From Niallia sp052318935 (GTDB taxonomy: Bacteria > Bacillota > Bacilli > Bacillales > Cytobacillaceae): a DNA stretch of 64,000 bases. Under the pieces are notes generated by a model. That model had not been told where the DNA came from. It did no database searches and saw only the letters and a list, made by a program, of their open reading frames with translations. Positions 54,168 to 62,118 of this stretch are shown piece after piece. Each line of letters starts with the position of its first letter. Position 1 is the first letter of the stretch. Location of the stretch: assembly GCA_052318935.1 (NCBI GenBank), contig JBQRKO010000002.1; one strand, written 5' to 3'. Made by a program: the position numbers and the translations under genes.

Positions 54168-54777
54168 CTAGATCTTTCATACTTTCTTTATTTTCATGCA
54201 TAATGACGTACTGATCTAATGACTGTTGATAATTAAACACTTCCACCTCTAACGGGCTCGGCTCCTCATTTAAACGCTTTTTAAAAACATGATTAAAAAA
54301 GATAATCATGCCTAATCCTAATCCAATCGAATATGGAATTTGAAATAGAAGTGGTTTTTCGACTTCTTTCCCTGTTATCAACCTATATAGGCGCTGATGC
54401 ACATATTGCATGCTTACATCTTCATGAAAGTTCATAATCGTTAATGCAGAACCAACAAATAAAAACAACCACACTAATAGAAACAAGGGTGTCGACACTC
54501 TTTTTTTCTTGTACACTACTTCAATAATCGTTTGGGCTGGACCAATCAGTTGAATTTCAATATCTTCGCTTATCGTTCGTATCTTCCTAATAAGCTGTGT
54601 ACTATCAATAATGATAATATTTCGGTCTTTTTCAGAAATCTCATAAATACAGACATCTTTAAGGCTGTTGATCAAGGTATCAGTAGCGACTAATTGTGCG
54701 AGATCCTTTAACAATACTTGATCATGTAACTTCTTCTGAATGCGATGCCTCATGCGTATATAAATAATCTCCCCCAT
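54157..54777 (-). CDS. spoVAA: Stage V sporulation protein AA
   Basis: 206 residues. Soluble N-terminal half and two membrane helices (about 100-117, 145-163) with the conserved block SIGLGLGMIIFFNHVFKKRL. First gene of the spoVA operon. RBS present; in other Bacillus it is read from a SigG promoter in the forespore. Confidence 0.93.
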   Translation of the reverse strand: MGEIIYIRMRHRIQKKLHDQVLLKDLAQLVATDTLINSLKDVCIYEISEKDRNIIIIDSTQLIRKIRTISEDIEIQLIGPAQTIIEVVYKKKRVSTPLFLLVWLFLFVGSALTIMNFHEDVSMQYVHQRLYRLITGKEVEKPLLFQIPYSIGLGLGMIIFFNHVFKKRLNEEPSPLEVEVFNYQQSLDQYVIMHENKESMKDLDDH

Positions 54778-54875
54778 CGTTACCCCTTCCTATCACATTG
54801 TTTTACCTTTAAAGGTAGTATTTGTTTATATTGCAAAATATATAATGAACTATTCTATGGAAATTTTTCCAAACG

Positions 54876-54908
54876 CAAAAAAGCAAATGGATGACTAATC
54901 CATTTGCT
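54876..54908 (-). terminator. Terminator of the spoIIA operon, overlapping the sigF stop
   Basis: GCAAATGGAT / ATCCATTTGC with four-base loop; the sigF TAG lies in the loop/stem border and the last three codons form one arm. Minus-strand T-run. Confidence 0.85.
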
Positions 54909-55650
54909 CCCTCATCTGCTTCAATATCTTCTTCTCCAGCCGTGAAACCTGCACTTGAGAAATGCCAAGCCTTTCTGCAACTTCTGACTGTGTTTGGTCC
55001 TTATAGTACCTTAAATAAACAATAAGGCGTTCTCTTTCATCTAATTCTCTTATAGCCTCTTGCAAAGCAATTTTATCAAACCATTTCCCTTCTTCGCCAT
55101 CATCGATCTGGTCTAAAAGGGTTATAGGATCTCCATCGTTTTCATAAACTGTTTCATGAATAGAGGAAGGTGTTCTGGATGCTTCTTGTGCAAGCACAAT
55201 ATCTTCTGGAGGTAGCTTTAAGTATTCTGATAGTTCTCCTACAGTTGGTGTTCTTCCGAATTGTTTAGAAAGCTCATCTTTTGCTTTCCGGATTTTATTG
55301 CTTAATTCTTTTAACGACCTGCTTACTTTCACTGTTCCATCGTCGCGAATAAAACGCTGAATCTCGCCAATTATCATAGGAACAGCATAAGTGGAAAATT
55401 TCACATCATAACTTAAATCAAATTTATCGACGGACTTTAACAAACCGATACAGCCGATTTGAAATAAGTCGTCAGGATCATAGCCTCTATTAAGAAACCT
55501 TTGGACTACAGACCATACAAGGCGCATATTTTTCTGAACAATCGTATCTCTTGCAGTTTGATCTCCATCTTGGCTTTTTTTAATTAATTCTTTCACTTCA
55601 TGATCCTTTAAATACGGTTCTTTTTTGTCTTTTTTTACCTCCACATCCAT
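54895..55650 (-). CDS. sigF: Forespore sigma factor SigF
   Basis: 251 residues: region 2 (NMRLVWSVVQRFLNRGYDPDDLFQIGCIGLLKSVDKFD), region 3, and region 4 HTH (QTQSEVAERLGISQVQVSRLEKKIL). The first compartment-specific sigma factor, active only in the forespore, held by SpoIIAB. Gap of 12 bases after spoIIAB. Confidence 0.96.
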   Translation of the reverse strand: MDVEVKKDKKEPYLKDHEVKELIKKSQDGDQTARDTIVQKNMRLVWSVVQRFLNRGYDPDDLFQIGCIGLLKSVDKFDLSYDVKFSTYAVPMIIGEIQRFIRDDGTVKVSRSLKELSNKIRKAKDELSKQFGRTPTVGELSEYLKLPPEDIVLAQEASRTPSSIHETVYENDGDPITLLDQIDDGEEGKWFDKIALQEAIRELDERERLIVYLRYYKDQTQSEVAERLGISQVQVSRLEKKILKQMREQMD

Positions 55651-55662
55651 AGACGATTCTCC

Positions 55663-56103
55663 TTAATTGCTTAGCATTTTGCTCTTAATTAAATGCTTGC
55701 GCAGACGGATCTCAGTTCCATTCTCAGGGCTTGACTGCACTTCAATTTCATCCATAAAGTTTTCCATAATGGTAAAGCCCATTCCGGATCTTTCTAATTC
55801 AGGTTTTGTTGTAAACAACGGTTGTCTCGCTTCCTCTACATCTAGGATTCCTTTGCCGTCATCTCTTATTATTAAGTCAGCGTATGAGTCATTAAGAATA
55901 ACAGAAATATAAACAATTCCATTTGGATCGTTTTCATATCCATGAATAATACTGTTTGTAACAGCTTCGGAAACGACTGTTTTAATTTCTGTTAATTCAT
56001 CCATCGTTGGATCTAATTGCGTAATAAATGCTGCAACCGTTACACGGGCAAACGATTCATTTTGGCTTATCGCACTAAATTGAAGATGCATCTCATTTTT
56101 CAT
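55663..56103 (-). CDS. spoIIAB: Anti-sigma-F factor and kinase SpoIIAB
   Basis: 146 residues, GHKL ATPase: N-box EAVTNSIIHGYEN, G1 IRDDGKGI, and SGMGFTIMENFMD. Binds SigF when loaded with ATP and phosphorylates SpoIIAA. One base separates it from spoIIAA. Confidence 0.96.
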   Translation of the reverse strand: MKNEMHLQFSAISQNESFARVTVAAFITQLDPTMDELTEIKTVVSEAVTNSIIHGYENDPNGIVYISVILNDSYADLIIRDDGKGILDVEEARQPLFTTKPELERSGMGFTIMENFMDEIEVQSSPENGTEIRLRKHLIKSKMLSN

Positions 56104-56104
56104 G

Positions 56105-56455
56105 TTATGCTACCCCCAATCGTTGAAGGGCAAATTCCTCATTCATTTCGAGTCTCATAATTTTAAACATTCCTGACAAATCAAACAGCCTTTGTACACT
56201 TGGAGAAATAGCACAAATCACCATCTCTCCGCCTAATTGTTTAATTTGTTTATACCTGCCTAATATAACACCTAGACCAGAACTATCCATAAACGAAAGA
56301 TTTTCTAAATTAAGCACTATATGACGAATATCATAATGTTCAATCGCATTCGTTGCTTTTGAGCGCAACTCTTCTGCGTAATGATGATCTAATTCCCCAG
56401 ATAAACGAATACAAAGGACATTATTTTTCACTTCTAGATCAATACTCAGACTCAC
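56105..56455 (-). CDS. spoIIAA: Anti-anti-sigma-F factor SpoIIAA
   Basis: 116 residues, STAS fold. Phosphorylation site Ser58 in LSFMDSSGLGVILGRY. GTG 56455 start with AGGAGG nine bases upstream, giving MSLSIDLEVK as in B. subtilis; the open frame reaches six codons further. Dephosphorylated SpoIIAA frees SigF from SpoIIAB. Confidence 0.96.
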   Translation of the reverse strand: MSLSIDLEVKNNVLCIRLSGELDHHYAEELRSKATNAIEHYDIRHIVLNLENLSFMDSSGLGVILGRYKQIKQLGGEMVICAISPSVQRLFDLSGMFKIMRLEMNEEFALQRLGVA

Positions 56456-56488
56456 TATCCATAACCTCCTCATTTGGTTTAGTGAGTC

Positions 56489-56516
56489 AATTCTAGGCTG
56501 TTCCTTTCAATTCCTT
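56489..56516 (-). promoter_or_regulatory. Possible SigH promoter of spoIIA
   Basis: AGGAATT (56515-56509) and AGAAT (56494-56490) on the minus strand, 14 bases apart, near the SigH pattern AGGAnwT-N12/14-GAAT that drives spoIIA in B. subtilis. About 35 bases before the start codon. Confidence 0.5.
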
Positions 56517-56578
56517 CATGAAAGACAAAACTAGTGGTAATTCGCTAAAATAAGTAAAAATGATCATTCCTTCGACAA

Positions 56579-56842
56579 AAGCCGCTTCCGCTTTTCTTTG
56601 ATCTAGCTCCAGCGTCTAGCCCCTGTGAAAGATAACCTCTTGTCTCTAAAAGTAAAAAACACTTTTTGAGTCAAGAGAACATTTTTCTTCGGGGCTGCCC
56701 AAGCCGCTTCCGCTTTTCTTTGATCTAGCTCCAGCGTCTAGCCCCTGTGAAAGATAACCTCTTGTCTCTAAAAGTAAAAAACACTTTTTGAGTCAAGAGA
56801 ACATTTTTTTTCGGGGCTGCCCAAGCCGCTTCCGCTTTTCTT
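56579..56842 (-). repeat. Tandem family D repeats D5/D6 (122-bp period)
   Basis: AAGCCGCTTCCGCTTTTCTT occurs at 56579, 56701 and 56823, exactly 122 bases apart: two near-identical whole units and a 20-base third copy that touches the dacF stop. Within each unit AGCCCC pairs with GGGGCT and CTCTTG-A-CTC with GAG-A-CAAGAG. The array fills the gap between dacF and the spoIIA promoter. Confidence 0.85.
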
Positions 56843-56843
56843 T

Positions 56844-58007
56844 TTAATTTGTTTTCGTGAACATTCCAGTAGCTCGTTTAAATAACTGCCACCAATTGGC
56901 TTCCTTAATATCTTTTTGAGCGACTAATGAACTTTCTACTAATATTTTGCCGTCTTTCGTAAACTTAATGGTTCCAATTTGCTGCCCTTTTTCAATAGGT
57001 GCTTTTAACTTTTTATTCATTGTTATTTCTTTGTTCACTTTGTCAACTTGTTCACCTTTTTTTGTCAGAAGAGAAATCGATTCACTCGTTACAGCAGTTA
57101 CATGTTTTTGTTCACCTTTGCTTACCTTTACTTTTCCAATTGGCTCATTTCGTTTATACATAGGATGTGTTTCATATTGACTAAACGCATAATCCAGCAT
57201 TTTTGTTACTTGTGCATTGCGTTCTTTTGAGGTTGGAGCACCAAAAACAACGGCAATTACACGCATGCCATTTTTTTCAGCAGTTGCCGTTAAACAGTAC
57301 TTCGCTTCATTTGTAAAGCCTGTTTTTAATCCATCGACACCTGGATAAAATTTCACCAGTCGATTTGTGTTAACAAGCCAAAACTTTTTATCACTATTTT
57401 CTCGTAAATACGCTTCATATGTACCAGTGAATTTTGTAATATCTTCGTATTTAAGAAGTTCTTTCGCCATAATAGCCATATCATGTGCTGTACTATAATG
57501 ATCTTCTATCGGCAAACCGGTTGTATTTTTAAACATTGTATTTTTCAACCCTAATTCTTTAGCTTTCGTATTCATCATTTCGACAAATGCTTCTTCTGAA
57601 CCGGCAAGTCTTTCTGCCATTGCTACAGCAGCATCGTTGCCTGACCCAATGGCAATGCCTTTTAACATTTGCTCTGTTGTCATTTCTTCTCCAGGTTCTA
57701 AAAAGATTTGCGAGCCGCCCATTGAGGCTGCATATTCACTTGTTCGTATCTTTTCATCCATCTTAAGCTTTCCTTCATCAAGTGCTTCCATAATTAAAAG
57801 CATAGTCATTACCTTTGTCATACTTGCAGGAGGAAGTTTTTCGTTGCTGTTTTTTTCGTACAAAGTGGTTCCTGTATCTCTATCAATTAAGATCGCTGAC
57901 TTCACATTTTCTACTAACTCACTTTTTTTTTCAGCTGCTAATGTTGGTGATGTCAGTGTTAAAGCAAATAAAAGCGTTGTTAATGCCATTGATATGATGC
58001 GTTTCAT
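56844..58007 (-). CDS. dacF: D-alanyl-D-alanine carboxypeptidase DacF
   Basis: 387 residues: signal peptide (about 1-24), S11 penicillin-binding domain with SMTK (Ser62/Lys65), SGN (GSGNDAAVAMAE), and KTG (GLKTGFTNE); C-terminal domain and amphipathic anchor (WWQLFKRATGMF). A sporulation PBP controlling cortex cross-linking from the forespore. Precedes spoIIAA as in B. subtilis, where readthrough from dacF adds to spoIIA expression; repeats D5/D6 now lie between. Confidence 0.95.
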   Translation of the reverse strand: MKRIISMALTTLLFALTLTSPTLAAEKKSELVENVKSAILIDRDTGTTLYEKNSNEKLPPASMTKVMTMLLIMEALDEGKLKMDEKIRTSEYAASMGGSQIFLEPGEEMTTEQMLKGIAIGSGNDAAVAMAERLAGSEEAFVEMMNTKAKELGLKNTMFKNTTGLPIEDHYSTAHDMAIMAKELLKYEDITKFTGTYEAYLRENSDKKFWLVNTNRLVKFYPGVDGLKTGFTNEAKYCLTATAEKNGMRVIAVVFGAPTSKERNAQVTKMLDYAFSQYETHPMYKRNEPIGKVKVSKGEQKHVTAVTSESISLLTKKGEQVDKVNKEITMNKKLKAPIEKGQQIGTIKFTKDGKILVESSLVAQKDIKEANWWQLFKRATGMFTKTN

Positions 58008-58279
58008 TTCTATGACCCTCCATTCTATATGACTCCATTTTTTCCAAAGGAGGATTTTTTATACAATCAACTATTGAATATTTTTTAGACAGCTTTTTAA
58101 TCTGTTCCATCACTTATAATTCTAATTAAGTAGTAAAAATTGGTTTTCCCTTCGCAGCTAAAAGGAATATACTAATGGAAGGAGGGAAAGAACAGTCAAA
58201 GGTAGTTTATAAAAGTTCATAAAAACTTCTTATTTTATTATAAACATTATTTTTATAATAAAACTAAGAGGTGATATAA
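58008..58279. other. Region between dacF and the IS607-like element
   Basis: About 270 bases, AT-rich toward the right. It contains the dacF promoter and presumably the left end of the IS607-like element, which has no inverted repeats to mark it. Confidence 0.35.
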
Positions 58280-58444
58280 ATGAGATATTATTTAATAAGT
58301 GTATTTGCTGAATGGATAGGAAAAATAACACAAACATTAAGAAATTGGGAAAAACAAAATACTTTCAAACCATATTATGTGATAGAAGGGTATTGTACAA
58401 TTATTTCGCAACAAAAAGATGATAAAGAAGTTGATGGAAAGTGA
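58280..58444 (+). pseudogene. tnpA: IS607-type serine recombinase TnpA, N-terminal stub
   Basis: 54 codons behind AGAGGTG: MRYYLISVFAEWIGK then TQTLRNWEKQNTFKPYYV, the MerR-like helix-turn-helix that begins IS607 TnpA proteins. After VIEGY the sequence loses similarity and ends at a TGA that overlaps the GTG of tnpB. The resolvase catalytic domain (about 150 residues) is absent, so this copy cannot move by itself. Confidence 0.8.
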
Positions 58445-59559
58445 TTCTTGCAAAGAAAATAAGGATAAAACCAACGAAAGAACAGGAACATCAGCTTTGG
58501 AAATCAGCAGGAACAGCTCGCTGGGCGTATAACTGGACATTAGGGAAACAAGAAGAAAACTATAAGAACGGTAGTAAATTTTTATCTGATGAAACCCTGC
58601 GTAAAGAATTGACTGTTTTAAAACAAACGGAAGAATATGCTTGGTTGTATGATGTATCAAATAATATCACAAAACAAGCGATCAAAGATGCTTGTGATGC
58701 GTATAAGAAATTCTTTAAAAATCAAGCAGAGAAACCACGTTTTAAAAGCAGGAAGAAATCAAAACCGTCTTTTTATAATGATAACGTAAAACTCAAAGTT
58801 AAAAAGGATGAAGTCTTGATTGAAAAAGTTGGTTGGATTAAAACGTCTGAACTTTTGCCAATAGGTGTAAAGTACTTCAACCCAAGAATCAGTTTTAATG
58901 GTAAGTACTGGTATTTGTCTGTTGGAATGGAAAAAGGAATACAATCAACGGAATTAACAAATGTTTCACTTGGAATTGATGTTGGTGTGAAAGAATTAGC
59001 AATATGTTCAGATGGTAGAAAGTTTAAAAACATAAACAAAACAAATGTAGTAAAAAAGGCAGAGAAACGCCTTCGCAGGTTGCAGCGTCAAGTTTCTCGA
59101 AAATATCAAATGAACAAGGAGGGAGACCGTTTCGTCAAAACCAGCAACATTATAAAAATCGAAAGGAAAGTGCGGAACCTATATAGAAGATTATCGAATA
59201 TCAGAACCAATTATCTTCATCAAACGACAAACGATATTGTGAAAACCAAACCATATCGAATTGTAATGGAAACCTTAAACATCAAAGGAATGATGAAGAA
59301 TAAGCATTTATCAGAAGCGATTGCCAAACAAGGATTATACGAATTCAAACGGCAAATCCAGTATAAGTGTGAGAAGCATGGGATTGAATTTGTGGAGGCT
59401 GATAAATGGTATCCATCTTCTAAAATGTGTTCATGTTGTGGGACTGTTAAAAAGAATCTAAAGCTATCTGACCGATTATATCAATGTGATTGTGGTCTTG
59501 TAGTGGATAGGGATTTGAACGCTTCTATCAACTTATCACATTATCAATTAGCAAATTAA
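58441..59559 (+). CDS. tnpB: TnpB RNA-guided nuclease of IS200/IS605/IS607 type
   Basis: 372 residues, GTG start. N-terminal helix-turn-helix/WED-like region (IRIKPTKEQEHQLWKSAGTARWAYNW begins at residue 8), RuvC-like nuclease split around a zinc finger: GIDVGVKELAI (Asp about 180), VMETLNIKGM (Glu about 277), CSCCG / CDCG (Cys 330, 333, 349, 351), and VVDRDLNASI (Asp about 358). All catalytic residues are intact. TnpB proteins, ancestors of Cas12, cut DNA guided by an omega-RNA from the element's right end. Confidence 0.92.
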   Translation: MILAKKIRIKPTKEQEHQLWKSAGTARWAYNWTLGKQEENYKNGSKFLSDETLRKELTVLKQTEEYAWLYDVSNNITKQAIKDACDAYKKFFKNQAEKPRFKSRKKSKPSFYNDNVKLKVKKDEVLIEKVGWIKTSELLPIGVKYFNPRISFNGKYWYLSVGMEKGIQSTELTNVSLGIDVGVKELAICSDGRKFKNINKTNVVKKAEKRLRRLQRQVSRKYQMNKEGDRFVKTSNIIKIERKVRNLYRRLSNIRTNYLHQTTNDIVKTKPYRIVMETLNIKGMMKNKHLSEAIAKQGLYEFKRQIQYKCEKHGIEFVEADKWYPSSKMCSCCGTVKKNLKLSDRLYQCDCGLVVDRDLNASINLSHYQLAN

Positions 59560-59690
59560 CACCAAAACGTTAACTGCTAATATGTAGGATTCGTTGTATC
59601 CGAATTTACGCCCTCGGAGTGTTATATCAAACGAAAGTAGCTTCGGCAAAATCGGACACGAAAAACAGGGAAATAAACAAACTTTATAGA
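59560..59690 (+). ncRNA. Putative omega-RNA scaffold / right end of the element
   Basis: Directly after tnpB, with pairing blocks ATCCGAATTT / AAAATCGGA(C), CCGA / CTCGG and CGAA-AGTAGC-TTCG, consistent with a multi-stem RNA. In TnpB systems the omega-RNA overlaps the 3' end of tnpB and carries its guide just past the right end. The end was not determined from sequence. Confidence 0.45.
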
Positions 59691-59720
59691 TTTTTATAAG
59701 GTTTTGGCAACGGAGAAAAG

Positions 59721-60467
59721 ATGATTATTATTAAAACACCTGAACAAATAAAAAAAATGAAAAAAGCTGGCGAAATATTGGCTGATTGCCATAAAGAAAT
59801 AGCAGCAATAATCAAACCTGGCGTAACAACCGAAGCGATTAATGCGTTTGCAGAAAACTATATTCTTAAAAGAGGAGCAATTCCTGAACAAAAAGGATAT
59901 CATGGTTATCCTTTTGCAACATGTGCATCTGTTAATGATGTTATTTGTCACGGATTTCCTAATAAAACCCCATTAAAAAATGGCGATATTGTGACCATTG
60001 ATATGGTTGTCAATTTAGATGGCTGGCTCGCTGATTCCGCATGGTCTTATGCTGTCGGCACCATTTCTGAAGATGCAAAAAAATTATTAGAAACAACGGA
60101 GGCTGCTCTTTACAAAGGAATTGAGCAGGCTGTAGTAGGAAATCGAGTGGGAGATATTTCTCATGCTATTCAAACATTTGCTGAATCTCAAGGTTTTTCA
60201 GTAGTCCGTGATTTTGTAGGTCATGCGATTGGGAAAAATATGCATGAAGAACCGCAAATCCCACACTTCGGACCACCTAACTTTGGAAAAAGATTAAAAG
60301 AAGGGATGGTCATTACGATTGAACCAATGCTTAATATCGGTATGTATCATGCTAAAGTTGACTTAGATGGCTGGACAGCAAGAACTGTTGACGGGAGTCT
60401 ATCTGCACAGTATGAACACACATTAGCTATCACTGCAAATGGGCCTGAAATATTAACTAAACAGTAA
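59721..60467 (+). CDS. map: Methionine aminopeptidase type I
   Basis: 248 residues. Pita-bread fold with metal ligands in GDIVTIDMVVNLDGWLADSA (two Asp), GHAIG (His), TIEPM (Glu) and QYEHT (Glu). Removes initiator methionine. RBS GGAG before ATG. It is not the map copy of the ribosomal protein cluster, so it may be a second enzyme in this genome. Confidence 0.93.
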   Translation: MIIIKTPEQIKKMKKAGEILADCHKEIAAIIKPGVTTEAINAFAENYILKRGAIPEQKGYHGYPFATCASVNDVICHGFPNKTPLKNGDIVTIDMVVNLDGWLADSAWSYAVGTISEDAKKLLETTEAALYKGIEQAVVGNRVGDISHAIQTFAESQGFSVVRDFVGHAIGKNMHEEPQIPHFGPPNFGKRLKEGMVITIEPMLNIGMYHAKVDLDGWTARTVDGSLSAQYEHTLAITANGPEILTKQ

Positions 60468-60488
60468 TTTTTATTTTTGATTATTCTA

Positions 60489-60522
60489 AAGCGAGGAATA
60501 GTATTTTTTCTCGCTTTTTTAT
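60489..60522 (+). terminator. Terminator of map
   Basis: AAAGCGAG / CTCGCTTT with T-run; 22 bases after the stop. Confidence 0.85.
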
Positions 60523-60767
60523 AGAAAAGGGGTCGGAGCTGCGTGATTTAGATGGAAATAAACACGATTCTGTCCTCATTACTTTGTTTTTTATTCGTAT
60601 GAATAATGTGCTTTTTTCGCTCGCGCCGCCTTAATTAGGTTTTCTAAAATTGAAGGAGACGACATATATACGATTGCATAAACAATTTATTTTGAAAAAT
60701 GACTTAAAATCAAAAAAATTGTATAGTAAAAGAGAACGGTGAAAAAGTTAAAAAAGAGGGGTATTTT
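60523..60767. other. Intergenic region upstream of the Eis-like gene
   Basis: Contains a motif GGGGTCGGAGCTGCGTG (60529-) similar to one at 45018 (GGGGACGGAGCTACGCC), both followed by ATGGAA and AAACA. Otherwise AT-rich with the promoter of the next gene. Confidence 0.4.
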
Positions 60768-61979
60768 ATGGGTCGAAAAGAAAGGTTAAAAATGAAAGAT
60801 GTTCAACTAGAGCATCTAGAACAATACAACCAATTACTTCGATATGTTTTTCAAGTAACAAATCATGATCTACAAAAAATCGGTTGGGAAGAACGAGAAA
60901 TAATATTGGCGAAATCACCAGTATTAGAACAAGCAGATGTAATCGGTTGGTTTGATGGCGATAAATTAGTATCTCAGCTTTCCGTTTATCCTTTTCAAGT
61001 AAGAATATTTAATAATACATACGACATGGGCGGTGTAACAGGTGTCGGCACATTCCCAGAGTATTCAAACTTAGGATTAATGGACAAATTGTTGCGGAAA
61101 GCACTTGCCAACATGCGGGAAAAGAAACAATCCATCAGTTATCTTTTTCCATACTCTATACCTTATTATCGCCGAAAAGGGTGGGAAATTATTTCAGATA
61201 AAATGACCTTTGAAGTAAAAGACTATCAATTGCCGAAAATGAAGCAAGTTTCAGGAGAAGTGGAACGTGTTTCTACTGAAGACAAAATACTCAAAACTGT
61301 TTATGAACGATTTACATCACAAACCCATGGAGCCATGCTTAGAAATGATTTAGCATGGGATGAATATTGGCGCTGGGATTTTGAAGATCTTACTGCAGCT
61401 GTATATTACAGTGAAGACAGACAGCCAGATGGATATGTTCTTTATTGGATTGCGGATGAAATATTTCATATTAAAGAAATGGTATTTGTTAATGAAGAAG
61501 CAAGGATTGGACTATGGAATTTTATTAGTGCCCACTTTTCGATGGTATCACAAGTTGTCGGCAATACATTCACAGATGAGCCACTTGCTTTTCTATTGGA
61601 AGATGCTGACATCAAAGAAACGATTTCTCCTTATTATATGGCTCGTATTGTGGATCTGGAGCAGTTTATTTCTCAATATCCTTTTAAACCGCAAAGAATG
61701 GACCGAAAATTAACTTTTACATTAGATGATCCGTTGCTGGCATGGAACCAAGGTACTTTCACTCTTTATATATCTAAAGATGGACAAGGAAAATTAGTAC
61801 GTGATGGCAGTCAAAGCGAATTAAAGCTGGATATTCAAACGATAACAACGATGCTTCTTAGTTACAAAAGCCCAGACTATCTTTATAAAATTGGACGACT
61901 TTCCTGCAGTCTGGAAACGGTTGAGCTCCTTGAAGATATTATTGAACAGCAAACTCCTTATTTTTCTGATTATTTTTAA
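60768..61979 (+). CDS. Eis-like N-acetyltransferase (GNAT plus SCP2 domain)
   Basis: 403 residues. N-terminal GNAT domain (YDMGGVTGVGTFPEYSNLGL: acetyl-CoA loop with V/I-x-T-x-P-x-x-R/S-x-x-G), second GNAT-like domain, and C-terminal sterol-carrier-like domain (FTLYISKDGQGKLVRDG). Proteins of this class acetylate aminoglycosides or other amines; actual substrate unknown. RBS GAGGGG. Confidence 0.87.
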   Translation: MGRKERLKMKDVQLEHLEQYNQLLRYVFQVTNHDLQKIGWEEREIILAKSPVLEQADVIGWFDGDKLVSQLSVYPFQVRIFNNTYDMGGVTGVGTFPEYSNLGLMDKLLRKALANMREKKQSISYLFPYSIPYYRRKGWEIISDKMTFEVKDYQLPKMKQVSGEVERVSTEDKILKTVYERFTSQTHGAMLRNDLAWDEYWRWDFEDLTAAVYYSEDRQPDGYVLYWIADEIFHIKEMVFVNEEARIGLWNFISAHFSMVSQVVGNTFTDEPLAFLLEDADIKETISPYYMARIVDLEQFISQYPFKPQRMDRKLTFTLDDPLLAWNQGTFTLYISKDGQGKLVRDGSQSELKLDIQTITTMLLSYKSPDYLYKIGRLSCSLETVELLEDIIEQQTPYFSDYF

Positions 61980-62067
61980 GTGTATTTTAGATAAAAGATT
62001 TGGCAAATCCATTTGCTATTTATCGGATTCAATTAAACGTGCCAACTTCATCTAAAATTCATCGTAA

Positions 62068-62113
62068 AACAGAAGAGTTGTACGATTTTTATAGGTATCA
62101 TACAACTCTTCTG
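62068..62113. terminator. Bidirectional terminator between the Eis-like gene and pdp
   Basis: GAAGAGTTGTA / TACAACTCTTC with an inner GAT/ATC; shared by convergent genes. Confidence 0.75.
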
Positions 62114-62118
62114 AAATT

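Larger units (their letters stand above)
58280..59690 (+). mobile_element. IS607-like element with intact TnpB (borders approximate)
   Basis: The tnpA stub and tnpB overlap by GTGA as in complete IS607 elements. Downstream of tnpB are about 120 bases of structured non-coding sequence. Exact borders cannot be placed, because IS607 elements have no terminal inverted repeats or useful target duplication. Confidence 0.7.
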
